Numbered from the stretch's first letter, positions 27,920 through 36,228 are shown. The stretch: 64,000 bases of DNA from Candidatus Korobacter versatilis (GCA_016185395.1 JACPNR010000006.1:124001-188000); one strand, 5' to 3'. Numbers and translations are program-made. The notes: generated from the sequence alone by a model not told the origin.

Positions 27920-28033
27920 GTACCGAGTACTGAGTACCGAGTTGAGTCCCGATTTCCCCATTCGTTTCCTTCCATTTAGAATGAGCGCTTCCCGGTACCG
28001 ACTCGTAACTCGGTACTCGCAACTCGGTACTCC
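27916..28033. repeat. heptamer repeat hairpin, GAGTACY / ACTCGGT units
   Basis: The left arm (27916-27948) reads GAGTACC-GAGTACT-GAGTACC-GAG. The right arm (27993-28033) carries ACTCGTA-ACTCGGT-ACTCGCA-ACTCGGT units. The period is 7 bp and the arms are complementary. It spans the cobO stop and reaches the base before the accD start codon. Confidence 0.88.
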
Positions 28034-28034
28034 T

Positions 28035-28877
28035 ATGGCCTGGTTCAAGCGCACCGACACCGAACTCGAAGTCTCGCCGGACACCAAGCGTGTCCGCACC
28101 GAGGGCCTATGGGTGAAGTGTGACGGCTGCCGCCAGGTCATCTGGAAGAAGGACCTGGAGGAGAACGCCAACGTCTGCCCGAAGTGCGACCGGCACTTCC
28201 GCATCGACGCGCGCACGCGCCTCGAACTGCTGCTCGACCCCGGTTTCAAGATAGAGGACACCGGCATCGTCTCCACCGACCCGCTCAAGTTCGTGGACGT
28301 GAAGGCGTACAAGGACCGGTTGCGCAAAGCCCAAGCCGAGACCGAACTGGCGGACGCCATCCTCAACGCCGAGGGCACCATCAAGGGCAAGCCCGTGGTG
28401 GTCAGCGCGATGGAGTACGCGTTCATCGGCGGCTCCATGGGCGCGGTCGTGGGCGAAGGCATCACGCGCGCCATCGAGCGCGCGACGTTTCAGCGGCATC
28501 CGCTGGTCATCGTGTCGGCCTCGGGCGGGGCGCGCATGATGGAAGGCGTGGTCTCGCTCATGCAGATGGCGAAGATCTCCGCCGCGCTCGCGCGCCTGGA
28601 CGAAGTCGGCGTGCCCTACGTGAGCGTGCTCACCGACCCGACCACTGGCGGCGTGACCGCCAGCTACGCCATGCTGGGCGACCTGAACATCGCCGAGCCG
28701 GGCGCGCTCATCGGCTTCGCCGGACCGCGCGTGATCGAGCAGACCATCCGGCAGAAGCTGCCCGATGGCTTCCAGCGCTCGGAGTTCCTGCTGGAAAAGG
28801 GCTTCCTCGACGCCATCGTGCACCGCCGCGATCTGAAAGACTACGTCGCCCGCGCGCTCGACTTCATGGCGGCCTGA
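28035..28877 (+). CDS. accD: acetyl-CoA carboxylase carboxyltransferase subunit beta
   Basis: AccD works with AccA to move the carboxyl group from biotin to acetyl-CoA in fatty-acid synthesis. The 280-residue product has the zinc ribbon (C29, C32, C48, C51) and the crotonase-like core with SASGGARMMEG, TTGGVTASYAMLGD and GFAGPRVIEQT. The ATG at 28035 is chosen at the zinc-ribbon N-terminus; the open frame further upstream is repeat DNA. folC follows, as in many bacteria. Confidence 0.96.
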   Translation: MAWFKRTDTELEVSPDTKRVRTEGLWVKCDGCRQVIWKKDLEENANVCPKCDRHFRIDARTRLELLLDPGFKIEDTGIVSTDPLKFVDVKAYKDRLRKAQAETELADAILNAEGTIKGKPVVVSAMEYAFIGGSMGAVVGEGITRAIERATFQRHPLVIVSASGGARMMEGVVSLMQMAKISAALARLDEVGVPYVSVLTDPTTGGVTASYAMLGDLNIAEPGALIGFAGPRVIEQTIRQKLPDGFQRSEFLLEKGFLDAIVHRRDLKDYVARALDFMAA

Positions 28878-28880
28878 GAG

Positions 28881-28913
28881 GCAGCAATAAGCAATCAGCG
28901 ATCAGCAATCAGG
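28881..28913 (+). repeat. heptamer repeat arm, AGCAATC unit
   Basis: AGCAATC-AGCGATC-AGCAATC has a 7-bp period directly after the accD stop. It is followed by the 'ctctgcgcgctctgcg' and 'atccgcg' repeats up to the folC start. Confidence 0.7.
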
Positions 28914-29018
28914 CGAAACCTCTCCGCGCCCTTGGGCTTTGCTCTGCGCGCTCTGCGTTTTAAGATTCTTGGTCTTCATCCGCGTTGATCGGCGTTCATC
29001 CGCGGTAAGGTTCTGACT

Positions 29019-30395
29019 TTGACCTACGACGTTGCCGTCGAGAAACTGCTCGCGCTCGGGCATGAGCTGCACCTCACGCCTGCGGCGAAGTTCGACCTCG
29101 ACCACATGCGCGTGCTGCTCGCCGCGCTCGGCAATCCCGAGCGGCGCTTCGCTTCGGTGTTGATCGCGGGAACCAATGGCAAAGGCTCGACCGCCGCGAC
29201 GCTGGCTTCCATCCTCTCCGCCGCCGGCTTCCGCACCGGGCTGTATACCTCGCCGCATCTCGTCCGCATCAACGAGCGGATCGCGATCAATGGCGAGGAG
29301 ATCTCAGAGCCGGAGTTTGCCGAGATACACCAGCGCGTGGATGACGCGTCGCAGCAGCTCGTCCGCGAGAAGAAACTTCCCTGGCATCCCAGCTTCTTCG
29401 AGACGCTGACCGCGATGGCCTTCGAGTACTTCGCGTCGGCGGGCGCGGAGATCGCGGTCCTCGAGGTGGGCATGGGCGGCCGGCTCGACGCCACCAACGT
29501 CAGCGAGCCGCTGCTCTCCGTCATCACCGACGTCGCGCTCGACCACCAGAAGTTCCTCGGGAACACCATTGCCGAGATCGCGCGCGAGAAAGCGGGCATC
29601 ATCCGCGCCAACGGCGTGCTGGTCACGCTGCCGCAACATCCCGAAGCCAACGACGTGATCGGCCGGGTCGCGCAGGAGCGCAACGCGCGCGGCGTCAGCG
29701 CGGTGCCCTACATGCCGCCGGTGTCGCCCGGGAGTGAGTGGCCGGTGGCCGGTGGTCAGTGGTCGGAAAGACAGGTTTTGCCCCCCACCGGCCACCAGCC
29801 ACCGGCCACCGGTTACCCGCTGCAAGTGCTGGGCGAAACGATGACCGTGGACTCACCCTTGAGGGGCCGCCATCAGCTGCGCAACCTTGCGCTGGCCATC
29901 GCGGCCGCCGTGGAGCTGAACCAGTTTGGATTCAAGGTGACGCCCGAGCACATCGCGCGCGGCATCCGCGAGACGCGCTGGCCCGGCCGCTTGCAGCTCA
30001 TCGAACGCGACGGCCAGCAGTATCTGCTCGACGTCGCCCACAACCCCGCGGGGGCGTGGGCGCTGCGCTCCGCGCTGAGCACGTACTTCGACGGACGCCC
30101 GCTGGTGTTCGTCTTCGCCGCGCTGCGCGATAAGAACATCGCCGAGATGGCAGACATCCTCTTCCCGCTCGCCGAGCGGATTGTAGCGACCACGGTACAA
30201 AACCCGCGCGCCGCTTCGCCGGAAGAGATCGCCCTGACCGCCGCGCGCACCGGCGCCGAGATCGTCTGCCGTCCAGCCCCCGCCGAGGCGCTTCGCACCG
30301 CAAAAGAGCTCGCTGGCTGCAAAGCCTTGGTGGTGGTCACCGGCTCGATATATCTTGTCGGCGAAGCGCTGCAAGCGTTCGGCGCGCCGCGATGA
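29019..30395 (+). CDS. folC: folylpolyglutamate / dihydrofolate synthase with repeat-encoded insertion
   Basis: FolC adds glutamate to folates (and may make dihydrofolate). Mur-ligase motifs are present: GTNGKGST (about 51-58), TSPHL, EVGMGGRLDATN, then LDVAHNPAGA near 340. The 458-residue length exceeds the usual 420-440 because residues about 239-266 (nt 29735-29815) are encoded by a heptamer repeat pair rich in Gly, Pro and Trp. The normal sequence resumes at LGETMTVDSPLRGRHQLRN. The insertion is in frame and lies between domain segments. The start is a TTG. The stop overlaps the plsC start as ATGA. Confidence 0.93.
   Translation: MTYDVAVEKLLALGHELHLTPAAKFDLDHMRVLLAALGNPERRFASVLIAGTNGKGSTAATLASILSAAGFRTGLYTSPHLVRINERIAINGEEISEPEFAEIHQRVDDASQQLVREKKLPWHPSFFETLTAMAFEYFASAGAEIAVLEVGMGGRLDATNVSEPLLSVITDVALDHQKFLGNTIAEIAREKAGIIRANGVLVTLPQHPEANDVIGRVAQERNARGVSAVPYMPPVSPGSEWPVAGGQWSERQVLPPTGHQPPATGYPLQVLGETMTVDSPLRGRHQLRNLALAIAAAVELNQFGFKVTPEHIARGIRETRWPGRLQLIERDGQQYLLDVAHNPAGAWALRSALSTYFDGRPLVFVFAALRDKNIAEMADILFPLAERIVATTVQNPRAASPEEIALTAARTGAEIVCRPAPAEALRTAKELAGCKALVVVTGSIYLVGEALQAFGAPR
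29735..29815. repeat. heptamer repeat hairpin inside folC, GTGGCCG / CCACCGG units
   Basis: Left arm GTGGCCG-GTGGCCG-GTGGTCA-GTGGTCG and right arm CCACCGG-CCACCAG-CCACCGG-CCACCGG are complementary with 7-bp period. The whole pair is translated in frame as part of folC. Confidence 0.92.
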
Positions 30396-31207
30396 AATCG
30401 AGCTCACCCGATCACCCGATCACCGGCTCACCCGGTCCCACTGCGGACTCGGCGCGTCCCGTAGCCAGACCAGGCGGCACGCTCAGCTACCTGCGCTCCA
30501 TCCTTGTCCTCAATAACCTGATCTACGCCTACACCATCGTGCTGGGCGCGATCTCGCTGGTCGCATCCGTCTTCGCGCGCACCGGACGCACGCAGCATCG
30601 TCTCGCGCGCATCTGGTCGTGGCTCATCCTGCAGACGGCGATGGTGCGCGTCGCCGTCGCCGGGCGCGAGCGCGTCGACATCGCCAAGCCGCACCTCTAC
30701 GCCTTCAATCACGCTTCGGCGATGGACATTCCCGTGCTCTACGTCCATCTGCCCTTCCAGTTCCGCATCATCGCGAAGCACGAGCTGTTCAAGTATCCCT
30801 TCCTGGGCTGGCACCTGCGCCGCTCGGGACAGATCCCCATCGACCGCGACAACGCGCACGCTTCGTTCCGCAGCCTGCGGAATGCGGTCGCGGGATTGAA
30901 GGCCGGCATGCCGCTCGTCGTCTTCCCCGAAGGCGGACGCACCGCCACCGGCGAGTTGCAACCGTTTCTCCCCGGCGCCTTCTACGTCGCCATCAAAGCG
31001 CAGGTGGAAGTGGTGCCATGCGCGATCGTCGGCACGTACGACGTGTTGCCGATCAACACGTTTCACATCCATCCCGGCCCGGTCGAGGTCGTCTTCGGCG
31101 AACCCATCGCGACCACCGGGCTCACGCTGCACGACATGGATAGGCTCTCGGAACGCGTGCGCGTCGCGACTGCTGGGCTGCTGGAGGACCGGAGCGGCGG
31201 CAGATGA
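30392..31207 (+). CDS. plsC: 1-acyl-sn-glycerol-3-phosphate acyltransferase
   Basis: PlsC-type enzymes acylate lysophosphatidate at the inner membrane. The 271-residue product has a hydrophobic span (about 38-62), the catalytic NHASAMD (an NHxxxxD variant) near 107, motif IIRRSGQIPIDRDNA, the FPEGGR motif near 180 and VPCAIVGTYDVLP. The first 30 residues are Ser/Pro-rich and partly encoded by a short tandem repeat, so they are probably not part of the fold. It overlaps folC by four bases. Confidence 0.9.
   Translation: MKSSSPDHPITGSPGPTADSARPVARPGGTLSYLRSILVLNNLIYAYTIVLGAISLVASVFARTGRTQHRLARIWSWLILQTAMVRVAVAGRERVDIAKPHLYAFNHASAMDIPVLYVHLPFQFRIIAKHELFKYPFLGWHLRRSGQIPIDRDNAHASFRSLRNAVAGLKAGMPLVVFPEGGRTATGELQPFLPGAFYVAIKAQVEVVPCAIVGTYDVLPINTFHIHPGPVEVVFGEPIATTGLTLHDMDRLSERVRVATAGLLEDRSGGR
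30403..30437 (+). repeat. short tandem repeat at the 5' end of plsC, TCACCCGA unit
   Basis: TCACCCGA-TCACCCGA-TCACCGGC-TCACCCGG has an 8-bp period in this case. It is translated as the Ser/Pro-rich head of the acyltransferase. Confidence 0.65.
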
Positions 31208-31208
31208 A

Positions 31209-31265
31209 CGCTGACGAACGCGGATTCTTAATCTGCGTTTATCGGCGTCCGTCTGCCGCTGGGAG
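31209..31265. repeat. two-arm intergenic repeat, cgcggatt / aatctgcg units
   Basis: GAACGCTGACGAACGCGGATT faces AATCTGCGTTTATCGGCGTCC after plsC. It belongs to the same class as the copy at 26760. The remaining 115 bases before lpxC hold an AT-rich TAAAAT at 31316 that may be part of its promoter. Confidence 0.6.
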
Positions 31266-31379
31266 GGCTTTGGCGAACTCGGCAATCTAGGGGCCGGAAA
31301 ACCACGCACTGTGGTTAAAATACAACAACCGTGCCAGCGTCTCCGGCTGTAATCTGTTCATCTACCGGCAGATAACGAC

Positions 31380-32291
31380 TTGGCCGCAGAACAGACAATC
31401 CGCCGCGCCGTGGAATGCTCCGGGGTAGGCCTGCACAGCGGAGCGCCCGTGCATGTTCGCATCGTGCCCGCACCCGCGGGAACAGGCGTGGTCTTCCGCC
31501 GCACCGATCTCGACAACTTTGAAGTGGAAGCGGTGAGCCGCAACGTGGCGAAAGTGAGCTACGCGACTTCGCTGATGAAGAAGGGCGTGCTCATCTCGAC
31601 CACGGAGCATCTGCTCTCGGCGTTCATGGGCATCGGGCTCGACAACGCCATCATCGAGCTCGACAACCTGGAGCTGCCCATCCTCGATGGCTCCGCGCAA
31701 CCGTTCATCGAGATGGCGATGGAGGCCGGCCTCAAGCCGCAGCGCAAGCAGCGCACCTACTTGCGCATGCGCAAGGAAGTGGAAGTGCGCGAGGGCGACA
31801 AGTTCATCGGCGTGTATCCCGCCGAGGGATACTCGGTCAGCTACGCCATCAACTTTCCGCATCCGCTCATCGGCAACGAGGTCTTCGAGGTCGAGCTTTC
31901 CGGCGACCGCTTCCGCCGGGAGATCGCGCCGGCGCGCACCTTCGGCTTCCGTCGCGACGAGCAGCAGATGCGCAACATGGGACTCATCCGCGGCGCCACG
32001 CCGGAGAGCTGCATCGTGCTCACCGATGACGGAGTGGAGAACGGCCCGCTGCGCTTTCGCGATGAGTTCGTGCGCCACAAGGTGCTCGACCTCATCGGCG
32101 ACCTGGCGCTGCTGGGCAAGCGCATCATCGGCCGCGTGGTCGCCGACCGCGCCGGACACGCCATGCACACCGCGCTGGTGTCGCGCATCCTGCGCGACCG
32201 CTCGTTGTGGGAAGAGACCACCGACGACGCGCCCGCACGCGCATCGTCCGCGGCGGCGCTCACGCCCGCGCTGGCTGACCGGCTGAGCTAG
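31380..32291 (+). CDS. lpxC: UDP-3-O-acyl-N-acetylglucosamine deacetylase
   Basis: LpxC is the zinc amidase that commits to lipid A synthesis. The 303-residue product has VECSGVGLHSGAPV, the zinc motif TTEHLLSAFMGIGLDN, VLDLIGDLALLG and the late zinc/catalytic segment RVVADRAGHAMHTAL. The start is a TTG. It stands alone, with plsC upstream on the same strand and a PilZ gene convergent. Its presence shows an LPS-type outer membrane. Confidence 0.96.
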   Translation: MAAEQTIRRAVECSGVGLHSGAPVHVRIVPAPAGTGVVFRRTDLDNFEVEAVSRNVAKVSYATSLMKKGVLISTTEHLLSAFMGIGLDNAIIELDNLELPILDGSAQPFIEMAMEAGLKPQRKQRTYLRMRKEVEVREGDKFIGVYPAEGYSVSYAINFPHPLIGNEVFEVELSGDRFRREIAPARTFGFRRDEQQMRNMGLIRGATPESCIVLTDDGVENGPLRFRDEFVRHKVLDLIGDLALLGKRIIGRVVADRAGHAMHTALVSRILRDRSLWEETTDDAPARASSAAALTPALADRLS

Positions 32292-32295
32292 ATTT

Positions 32296-32352
32296 TTCTT
32301 TTTTACATCCCGAGTCCGCCGCGGCGGCTCCCTCCCTTTGGTCGGGATGTGA
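32296..32352. repeat. hairpin repeat between lpxC and PilZ copy 3
   Basis: ACATCCCGA (32305-32313) pairs with TCGGGATGT (32342-32350), with an inner CCGCCGCGGCGG. A related arrangement (GCCCGCCGCGGCGGGC, then GGCTCCCTCACTACGCTCGGGATGT) lies at 49198-49294, so it is a dispersed element that may also stop transcription. Confidence 0.55.
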
Positions 32353-32367
32353 GACAAATGTGAAAAT

Positions 32368-33102
32368 CTAGCGCGGATGCACCGTGCTCAGCGTGCTGCT
32401 GGAGCTGGAGATAGAGAACTGTTTATCGCGGAAGGCGCGGTCGTTCACCCAATCCTCGAGCGAACGCTGCACGGACCGGGACACCGCGATGCGGACGCCG
32501 GCGTATCCCTGCCCGGCCCACGTCACCACGCCGGAGCCATTGACCACGATCTCGCTCCAGGGCAGCGGGAACTGGAAGCGCAGCTTGGTGCCCGCCTTCA
32601 ACTCCGTCTGCGAGAGCAGCATGCCGGTCTCGCTCAGGTTGGTCATGAGCGCGGAGTGCTCGGTCGTGCGCGAGGCCGAGCGCACCCACAACAGCGCCGT
32701 GACGGACACGTCCTGGCGGAAGTAGCGGCGGCGTTCGCGGGCGATCAGTCCGGCGGCGGCGCGCAGCGTGCGCGTGGTGAACTCCACGGTGAGCGGCTTC
32801 TCGAGCGTGAAGTTCGCGCCCAGCGCGTAGGCCTGCCGCGTATCGGTCGAGCCATTGAGCAGCGCGAAGGCGATGGCCCTTTTGTTCGAGGGCGTGGAGC
32901 GCAGCGACTTCAGCAACTCGGTGCCGAGGGGCATGTCGTCGCAGTCCACGAACACGGCGTCGTACTTCTGCTGGTGCAGGCGGCTCATGCCCATCTCCGG
33001 CTGCGCGCACACTTCCAGCTCGATACCGGAAGAATTGAGGATGCGTTGAATGGCGGTGACGACGTGCGAGTCCGGACTGCACAGCAGCGCTTGTGGGGAC
33101 AT
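32368..33102 (-). CDS. PilZ-domain protein with receiver-like N-terminal domain (copy 3)
   Basis: The 244-residue product is the most divergent of four paralogues. The receiver-like half (1-115) keeps a possible acidic site in AVFVDCDDMPLG and the shared LRSTPSNKR phrase. The PilZ half has RRYFR and a canonical NLSETG, so c-di-GMP binding is more likely here than in copies 1 and 2. A Ser-rich tail follows. The ATG at 33102 is chosen because it starts the fold (MSPQALLCSPD); a longer frame upstream overlaps the divergent gene's promoter region. Confidence 0.85.
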   Translation of the reverse strand: MSPQALLCSPDSHVVTAIQRILNSSGIELEVCAQPEMGMSRLHQQKYDAVFVDCDDMPLGTELLKSLRSTPSNKRAIAFALLNGSTDTRQAYALGANFTLEKPLTVEFTTRTLRAAAGLIARERRRYFRQDVSVTALLWVRSASRTTEHSALMTNLSETGMLLSQTELKAGTKLRFQFPLPWSEIVVNGSGVVTWAGQGYAGVRIAVSRSVQRSLEDWVNDRAFRDKQFSISSSSSTLSTVHPR

Positions 33103-33233
33103 GCCGCCGATGCTACTGCCCGGGCGGGCCGCCCCGCGAGAGTACGAAGGACTATGCCGGACCGTGTCCGGTTGGACACCCGCGCCTGGCCCCCACGTCA
33201 AAATGCCGTACGCCTCGTGTTACGATTCAGCGC

Positions 33234-33605
33234 ATGGACCCCGTACTGGCACGGATCGAGCGTGTCACTGCTGAGTTGCACGCGCTGGAGCAAGACCTGA
33301 ACAAGATCGGCGGCGCCGCCGGTGATGGCCTCGTTCCGCTGCTGGACGAGCAGGCCAGCATCAAGCTGGTCAGCGACCTCAAGGTCGCGGTGGACAACGT
33401 GCGCGGCTTCCTCTGGGCGTACATCGAGAAGGTCGCCGAGGGCAACCGCATGATGCTCGGGCAGGCGTTGCACAGTGCCCGCCTGGACCGCGTCTCCGCC
33501 ATGCTGCGCGTGCTCAACGAGACGGAACACCGGGCCGGGCTCGGCACGCCGCGCTCCATCACCGACATCGTGAACGCCGTCATCCGCAGCGAGCCCGGGA
33601 AGTAA
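33234..33605 (+). CDS. hypothetical helical protein upstream of PilZ copy 4
   Basis: The 123-residue product is predicted to be mostly helical, with heptad-like spacing at the N-terminus (VLARIERVTAELHALEQDLNKI) and a conserved-looking NVRGFLWAYIEKVAEGNRMMLGQ. No domain is recognised. It ends 3 bases before the PilZ gene, so the two are cotranscribed, and it may be a partner of the PilZ protein. Confidence 0.7.
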   Translation: MDPVLARIERVTAELHALEQDLNKIGGAAGDGLVPLLDEQASIKLVSDLKVAVDNVRGFLWAYIEKVAEGNRMMLGQALHSARLDRVSAMLRVLNETEHRAGLGTPRSITDIVNAVIRSEPGK

Positions 33606-33608
33606 GCC

Positions 33609-34286
33609 ATGGCGGGAGACGTGGTCCCCGTTTACGGCGCGCACACGGCCCACCGGCCGCGCATCGCGGCCTTCGGATTCGAGTCCGGCGAGCGCGACCG
33701 CTTCCAGCTCGCTTTCCGCAACGTGAAACTGGCTGTCGAAGTGGTCCCGCTGGCCGCGCCTCCGGCCGGCCAGACGTTCGACGCGGCCATCCTGCACGCC
33801 GATGAGGCCGCGCCCGCGCTACTCGGCGCGCTGCGTTCCAGCAACCGGCGCATGATCCTTTATCTCGTCGGTCCCATGCCGCAGATCGCGCGCCTGGCGC
33901 AGTTCGGCGTGAACGCCGCGCTCGAAGGCATGACGGAAGCCGCCATCACGCGCGCGATCGAACATACGTATCTTCTGCTCGCCGGCAAGCTGCGGCGCTA
34001 CACCCGCGTGCCGCTCTACGTGCCGGTGAACATCCATGCGGGCGGCATGTCGTTCACCGCCATCACCGAAGACTTGAGCGGCGGCGGGGTTTCGGTGAAC
34101 TCCGCGCCCTCGTCGGTGCTGCGCATGGGAGAGGCCGTCACCGTGCGCCTCCAACTGCCGGGCAACGAGACGCTGCTCATCCCCGGCATCATCTGCCGCG
34201 TCTCCGGGGGACAGGTCGGGGTGCAATTCAGCCGCGGCCCCGAGCAGGACCGCCTGCGCAAGTGGGTGGACGACTTTCTGGAATGA
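33609..34286 (+). CDS. PilZ-domain protein with receiver-like N-terminal domain (copy 4)
   Basis: The 225-residue product has a shortened receiver-like half with the family phrase LRSSNRRMILYL and FGVNAALEG. Its PilZ half has RRYTR and a canonical DLSGGG, followed by LRMGEAVTVRLQLPG and GVQFSRG. A c-di-GMP effector role is inferred. It lies in an apparent operon with the helical protein and folK, which starts 4 bases after its stop. Confidence 0.87.
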   Translation: MAGDVVPVYGAHTAHRPRIAAFGFESGERDRFQLAFRNVKLAVEVVPLAAPPAGQTFDAAILHADEAAPALLGALRSSNRRMILYLVGPMPQIARLAQFGVNAALEGMTEAAITRAIEHTYLLLAGKLRRYTRVPLYVPVNIHAGGMSFTAITEDLSGGGVSVNSAPSSVLRMGEAVTVRLQLPGNETLLIPGIICRVSGGQVGVQFSRGPEQDRLRKWVDDFLE

Positions 34287-34290
34287 CGCG

Positions 34291-34806
34291 GTGAAGAAGC
34301 TCGTCTATCTCGGACTAGGTTCGGACCTCGGGGACCGCCGTGCGAACCTCGACGCTGCCATCGGGCGCATCGCGGAACTGGGCGTCATTAAGGCGCAGTC
34401 ATCCTTCTACGAGACCGAGCCCATGGAGATGGCGCAGCAGTCCGGCGCGCCGCAGTGGTTCCTGAACTGCGCGCTCGTGCTCGAGACCGAGCTGATGCCC
34501 AAACAACTGCTCGGCCGTTTGCTCGAGATCGAGCGGGGGTTGGGACGCAAACGTCCTCGTGGCGCGGCGGCCGAAGTGAAAACGCCGAGGACCATCGACC
34601 TCGACATCCTGATGTTCGGCAGCTCCGTGGTGGAAGCGCCCGGCCTGGTGATCCCGCATCCGGCGATGCATCTGCGCCGCTTCGTGCTCGAGCCGCTGGC
34701 GGAGATCGCGGCCGACGTGCGGCATCCGGTGTTCAAACGCAGCGTGCGCGAGATGCGCGACGCCCTGCCCAAAGATTCCGGCGCGGTCAAAAAGCTGGCG
34801 CAGTAA
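34291..34806 (+). CDS. folK: 2-amino-4-hydroxy-6-hydroxymethyldihydropteridine pyrophosphokinase
   Basis: HPPK transfers pyrophosphate from ATP to the pterin in folate synthesis. The 171-residue product has the family start YLGLGSDLGDR, the FLNCALVLET segment, the GLGRKRPRG loop and the signature RTIDLDILMFG, followed by IPHPAMHLRRFVLEPL. The GTG start is 4 bases after the PilZ stop, an odd operon partner for a folate gene. Confidence 0.95.
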   Translation: MKKLVYLGLGSDLGDRRANLDAAIGRIAELGVIKAQSSFYETEPMEMAQQSGAPQWFLNCALVLETELMPKQLLGRLLEIERGLGRKRPRGAAAEVKTPRTIDLDILMFGSSVVEAPGLVIPHPAMHLRRFVLEPLAEIAADVRHPVFKRSVREMRDALPKDSGAVKKLAQ

Positions 34807-35211
34807 CCAGCGAGACAAGGCAGCGCACTCGCATTGCCACTCGCGAGCGCGCTTCCCTGTCGTGCCGCGAAGGGCGCAAAGGCCGCTGTTTTCGCGGTTT
34901 TCCACAGCCTAAGGGGGCGGGGCGCTTCGCGGCGAAGTCCGCGCAAGCGGGTTTCTTTTCCGCAGCTTGCGCCGCTAGGGTCGCGCGACATGCGTCCCAG
35001 CCGCGATTTAAGCGGCTTCCACGCATGCCCCGCCTGTTGCCACTCTCGGCATTAGCCAGCCCTGAAACTCCATGGCCAAACGGCCCATCCCGGGCATGTG
35101 CAAAAACCCCAATAAAAATGCGGTCAAAACGCTTGCCATCGCGCCGTTCCGTTGTACTATGGCCTGCGAGACGGATTCAACCCGCACTCACATCAAGGAG
35201 GATAGTTCCCT
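34807..35211. other. intergenic region between folK and HU
   Basis: About 400 bases with no convincing ORF on either strand. The first 300 bases are GC-rich with short imperfect hairpins and no recognised RNA. The last 80 bases turn AT-richer and hold the HU promoter. Confidence 0.5.
35133..35160 (+). promoter_or_regulatory. sigma-70 promoter of the HU gene
   Basis: TTGCCA (35133-35138), a 16-bp spacer and TACTAT (35155-35160) give a good vegetative promoter. The start would be about 45 bases before the ATG. Confidence 0.6.
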
Positions 35212-35499
35212 ATGTCGATGACCAAGACCCAGATCGTCCGCGCGATGGCCGAGAAGATCGGCACCAACAACAAGACGGCCGCCGCGTTCCTCGAGAACCT
35301 GTCGGACATGGCCGTGAAGGAAGCCCGCAAGAGCGGCGTATTCGTCCTGCCCGGCCTCGGCCGCCTGAAAAAGGTGAACCGCAAGGCGCGCATGGGCCGC
35401 AATCCGCAGACCGGCGAGCCGATCAAGATCCCTGCCAAGATCACCGCGAAGTTCTACCTCGCGAAGCACGTGAAGGACTCGATCGCCCCGAAGAAGTAG
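35212..35499 (+). CDS. HU-family DNA-binding protein
   Basis: The 95-residue product has the HU/IHF fold: TKTQIVRAMAEKIGTNNKTAAAFLENL, then GVFVLPGLGRLKKVNRKARMGRNPQTGEPIKIPAK, which holds the DNA-bending arm with its RNPQTG tip. It works as a dimer on chromosomal DNA. AAGGAGG lies upstream; the ATG at 35218 is a near alternative. It is monocistronic, with its own promoter and a strong terminator. Confidence 0.93.
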   Translation: MSMTKTQIVRAMAEKIGTNNKTAAAFLENLSDMAVKEARKSGVFVLPGLGRLKKVNRKARMGRNPQTGEPIKIPAKITAKFYLAKHVKDSIAPKK

Positions 35500-35504
35500 G
35501 CGGC

Positions 35505-35566
35505 GTTTAGCGGGCGCCTGAGCCCGCTGCCGCCATCCTGACCCTGAGCGTAGTCGAAGGGGAGGG
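35505..35566. repeat. composite dispersed repeat downstream of HU
   Basis: TTTAGCGGGC-gcctga-GCCCGCTGCCG is followed by CATCCTGACCCTGAGCGTAGTC. A second copy of the same two-part element lies at 36379-36442, beyond the transposase gene. Confidence 0.65.
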
Positions 35567-35589
35567 ACCGCAACCGAATCAAAAAAATG

Positions 35590-35613
35590 AAAGGCCGGCG
35601 CAAGCCGGCCTTT
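35590..35613. terminator. bidirectional terminator
   Basis: A perfect 10-bp stem AAAGGCCGGC / GCCGGCCTTT with a GCAA loop is flanked by A and T runs. It can end the HU transcript and the transposase transcript from the other side. Confidence 0.88.
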
Positions 35614-35682
35614 CTCATTGCTTGTTGGATTTGCCGTCAGCCAGATATGCGGCTATTGCCGAACTCCAGCGCGAAGCGCGGT

Positions 35683-35716
35683 ATTCGTTAGCCCGGCACG
35701 TACAGTGCTGGGAAGC
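35683..35716 (+). repeat. REP copy, left of the transposase
   Basis: ATTCGTTAGCCC is followed by the hairpin GGCAC-gtaca-GTGCTGGGAAGC. It is an inverted near-copy of 36229-36261. Together they bracket the transposase gene. Confidence 0.85.
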
Positions 35717-35750
35717 GAGCAACAGAGAGGCCGAGTCCGGAGGACGGCAC

Positions 35751-36191
35751 TCAGATGACGTCGGAGTCATTGATGGCGATTCCCGCCCTGCGTAACAGCT
35801 CCAGGAACTCGCCACGCGAGTCTCGCTTCTTGGGATGCTCGCGCTGATCGCGAACGTAAAGCTTCACCCTCGGCGCCTGCGACGGGCTCACGCTGACCGC
35901 GCCGAAGCCTTCCTGCCACGAGAAATCGTCGCCGTGCTGGCTCATCCAGCGCGAAGAGTTGGCTTTGAATTTCTGGATGGCGGTGGAGAGAGCGATCTTC
36001 TGGTCCAGCGCGAACAGGAGATGGGCATGGTCACCAGTGCCGGCGGCGGCCAGAACCGGGAAGCCCAGATTCCTTCCAATGCCGGTGAAGTACGCCCAGA
36101 GCTTCTCCTGCCGTTCGTCGGGGATGATGGGGCGGCGTTCTTTGGTCGCGAAGAACGCATGGACCAGGTTGGTGACGTACGAGTGGCTCAT
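35751..36191 (-). CDS. REP-associated tyrosine transposase (RAYT, IS200/IS605-like)
   Basis: The 146-residue product belongs to the Y1 HUH transposases: SYVTNLVHAFFATKERRPII, the metal motif GDHAHLLFAL (H55, H57), and the nucleophile Tyr112 in VKLYVRDQREHP. The family cleaves single-stranded DNA at REP hairpins. The gene is bracketed by two inverted REP copies (35683-35716 and 36229-36261) that share ATTCGTTAGCCC and the AAGC tail. This is the arrangement of a domesticated RAYT with its target repeats. Confidence 0.9.
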   Translation of the reverse strand: MSHSYVTNLVHAFFATKERRPIIPDERQEKLWAYFTGIGRNLGFPVLAAAGTGDHAHLLFALDQKIALSTAIQKFKANSSRWMSQHGDDFSWQEGFGAVSVSPSQAPRVKLYVRDQREHPKKRDSRGEFLELLRRAGIAINDSDVI

Positions 36192-36228
36192 GTGCCGTCC
36201 CTGCGGGACTCCATTCTCTGGCTGTTCT

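Noticed and set aside
32305-32350. Intrinsic terminator for lpxC
   Set aside because: The stem is good, but a T-run follows on neither strand; treated as a dispersed repeat.
34807-35130. tRNA or structured RNA gene between folK and HU
   Set aside because: No tRNA T-arm or acceptor pairing, and no known RNA motif recognised.
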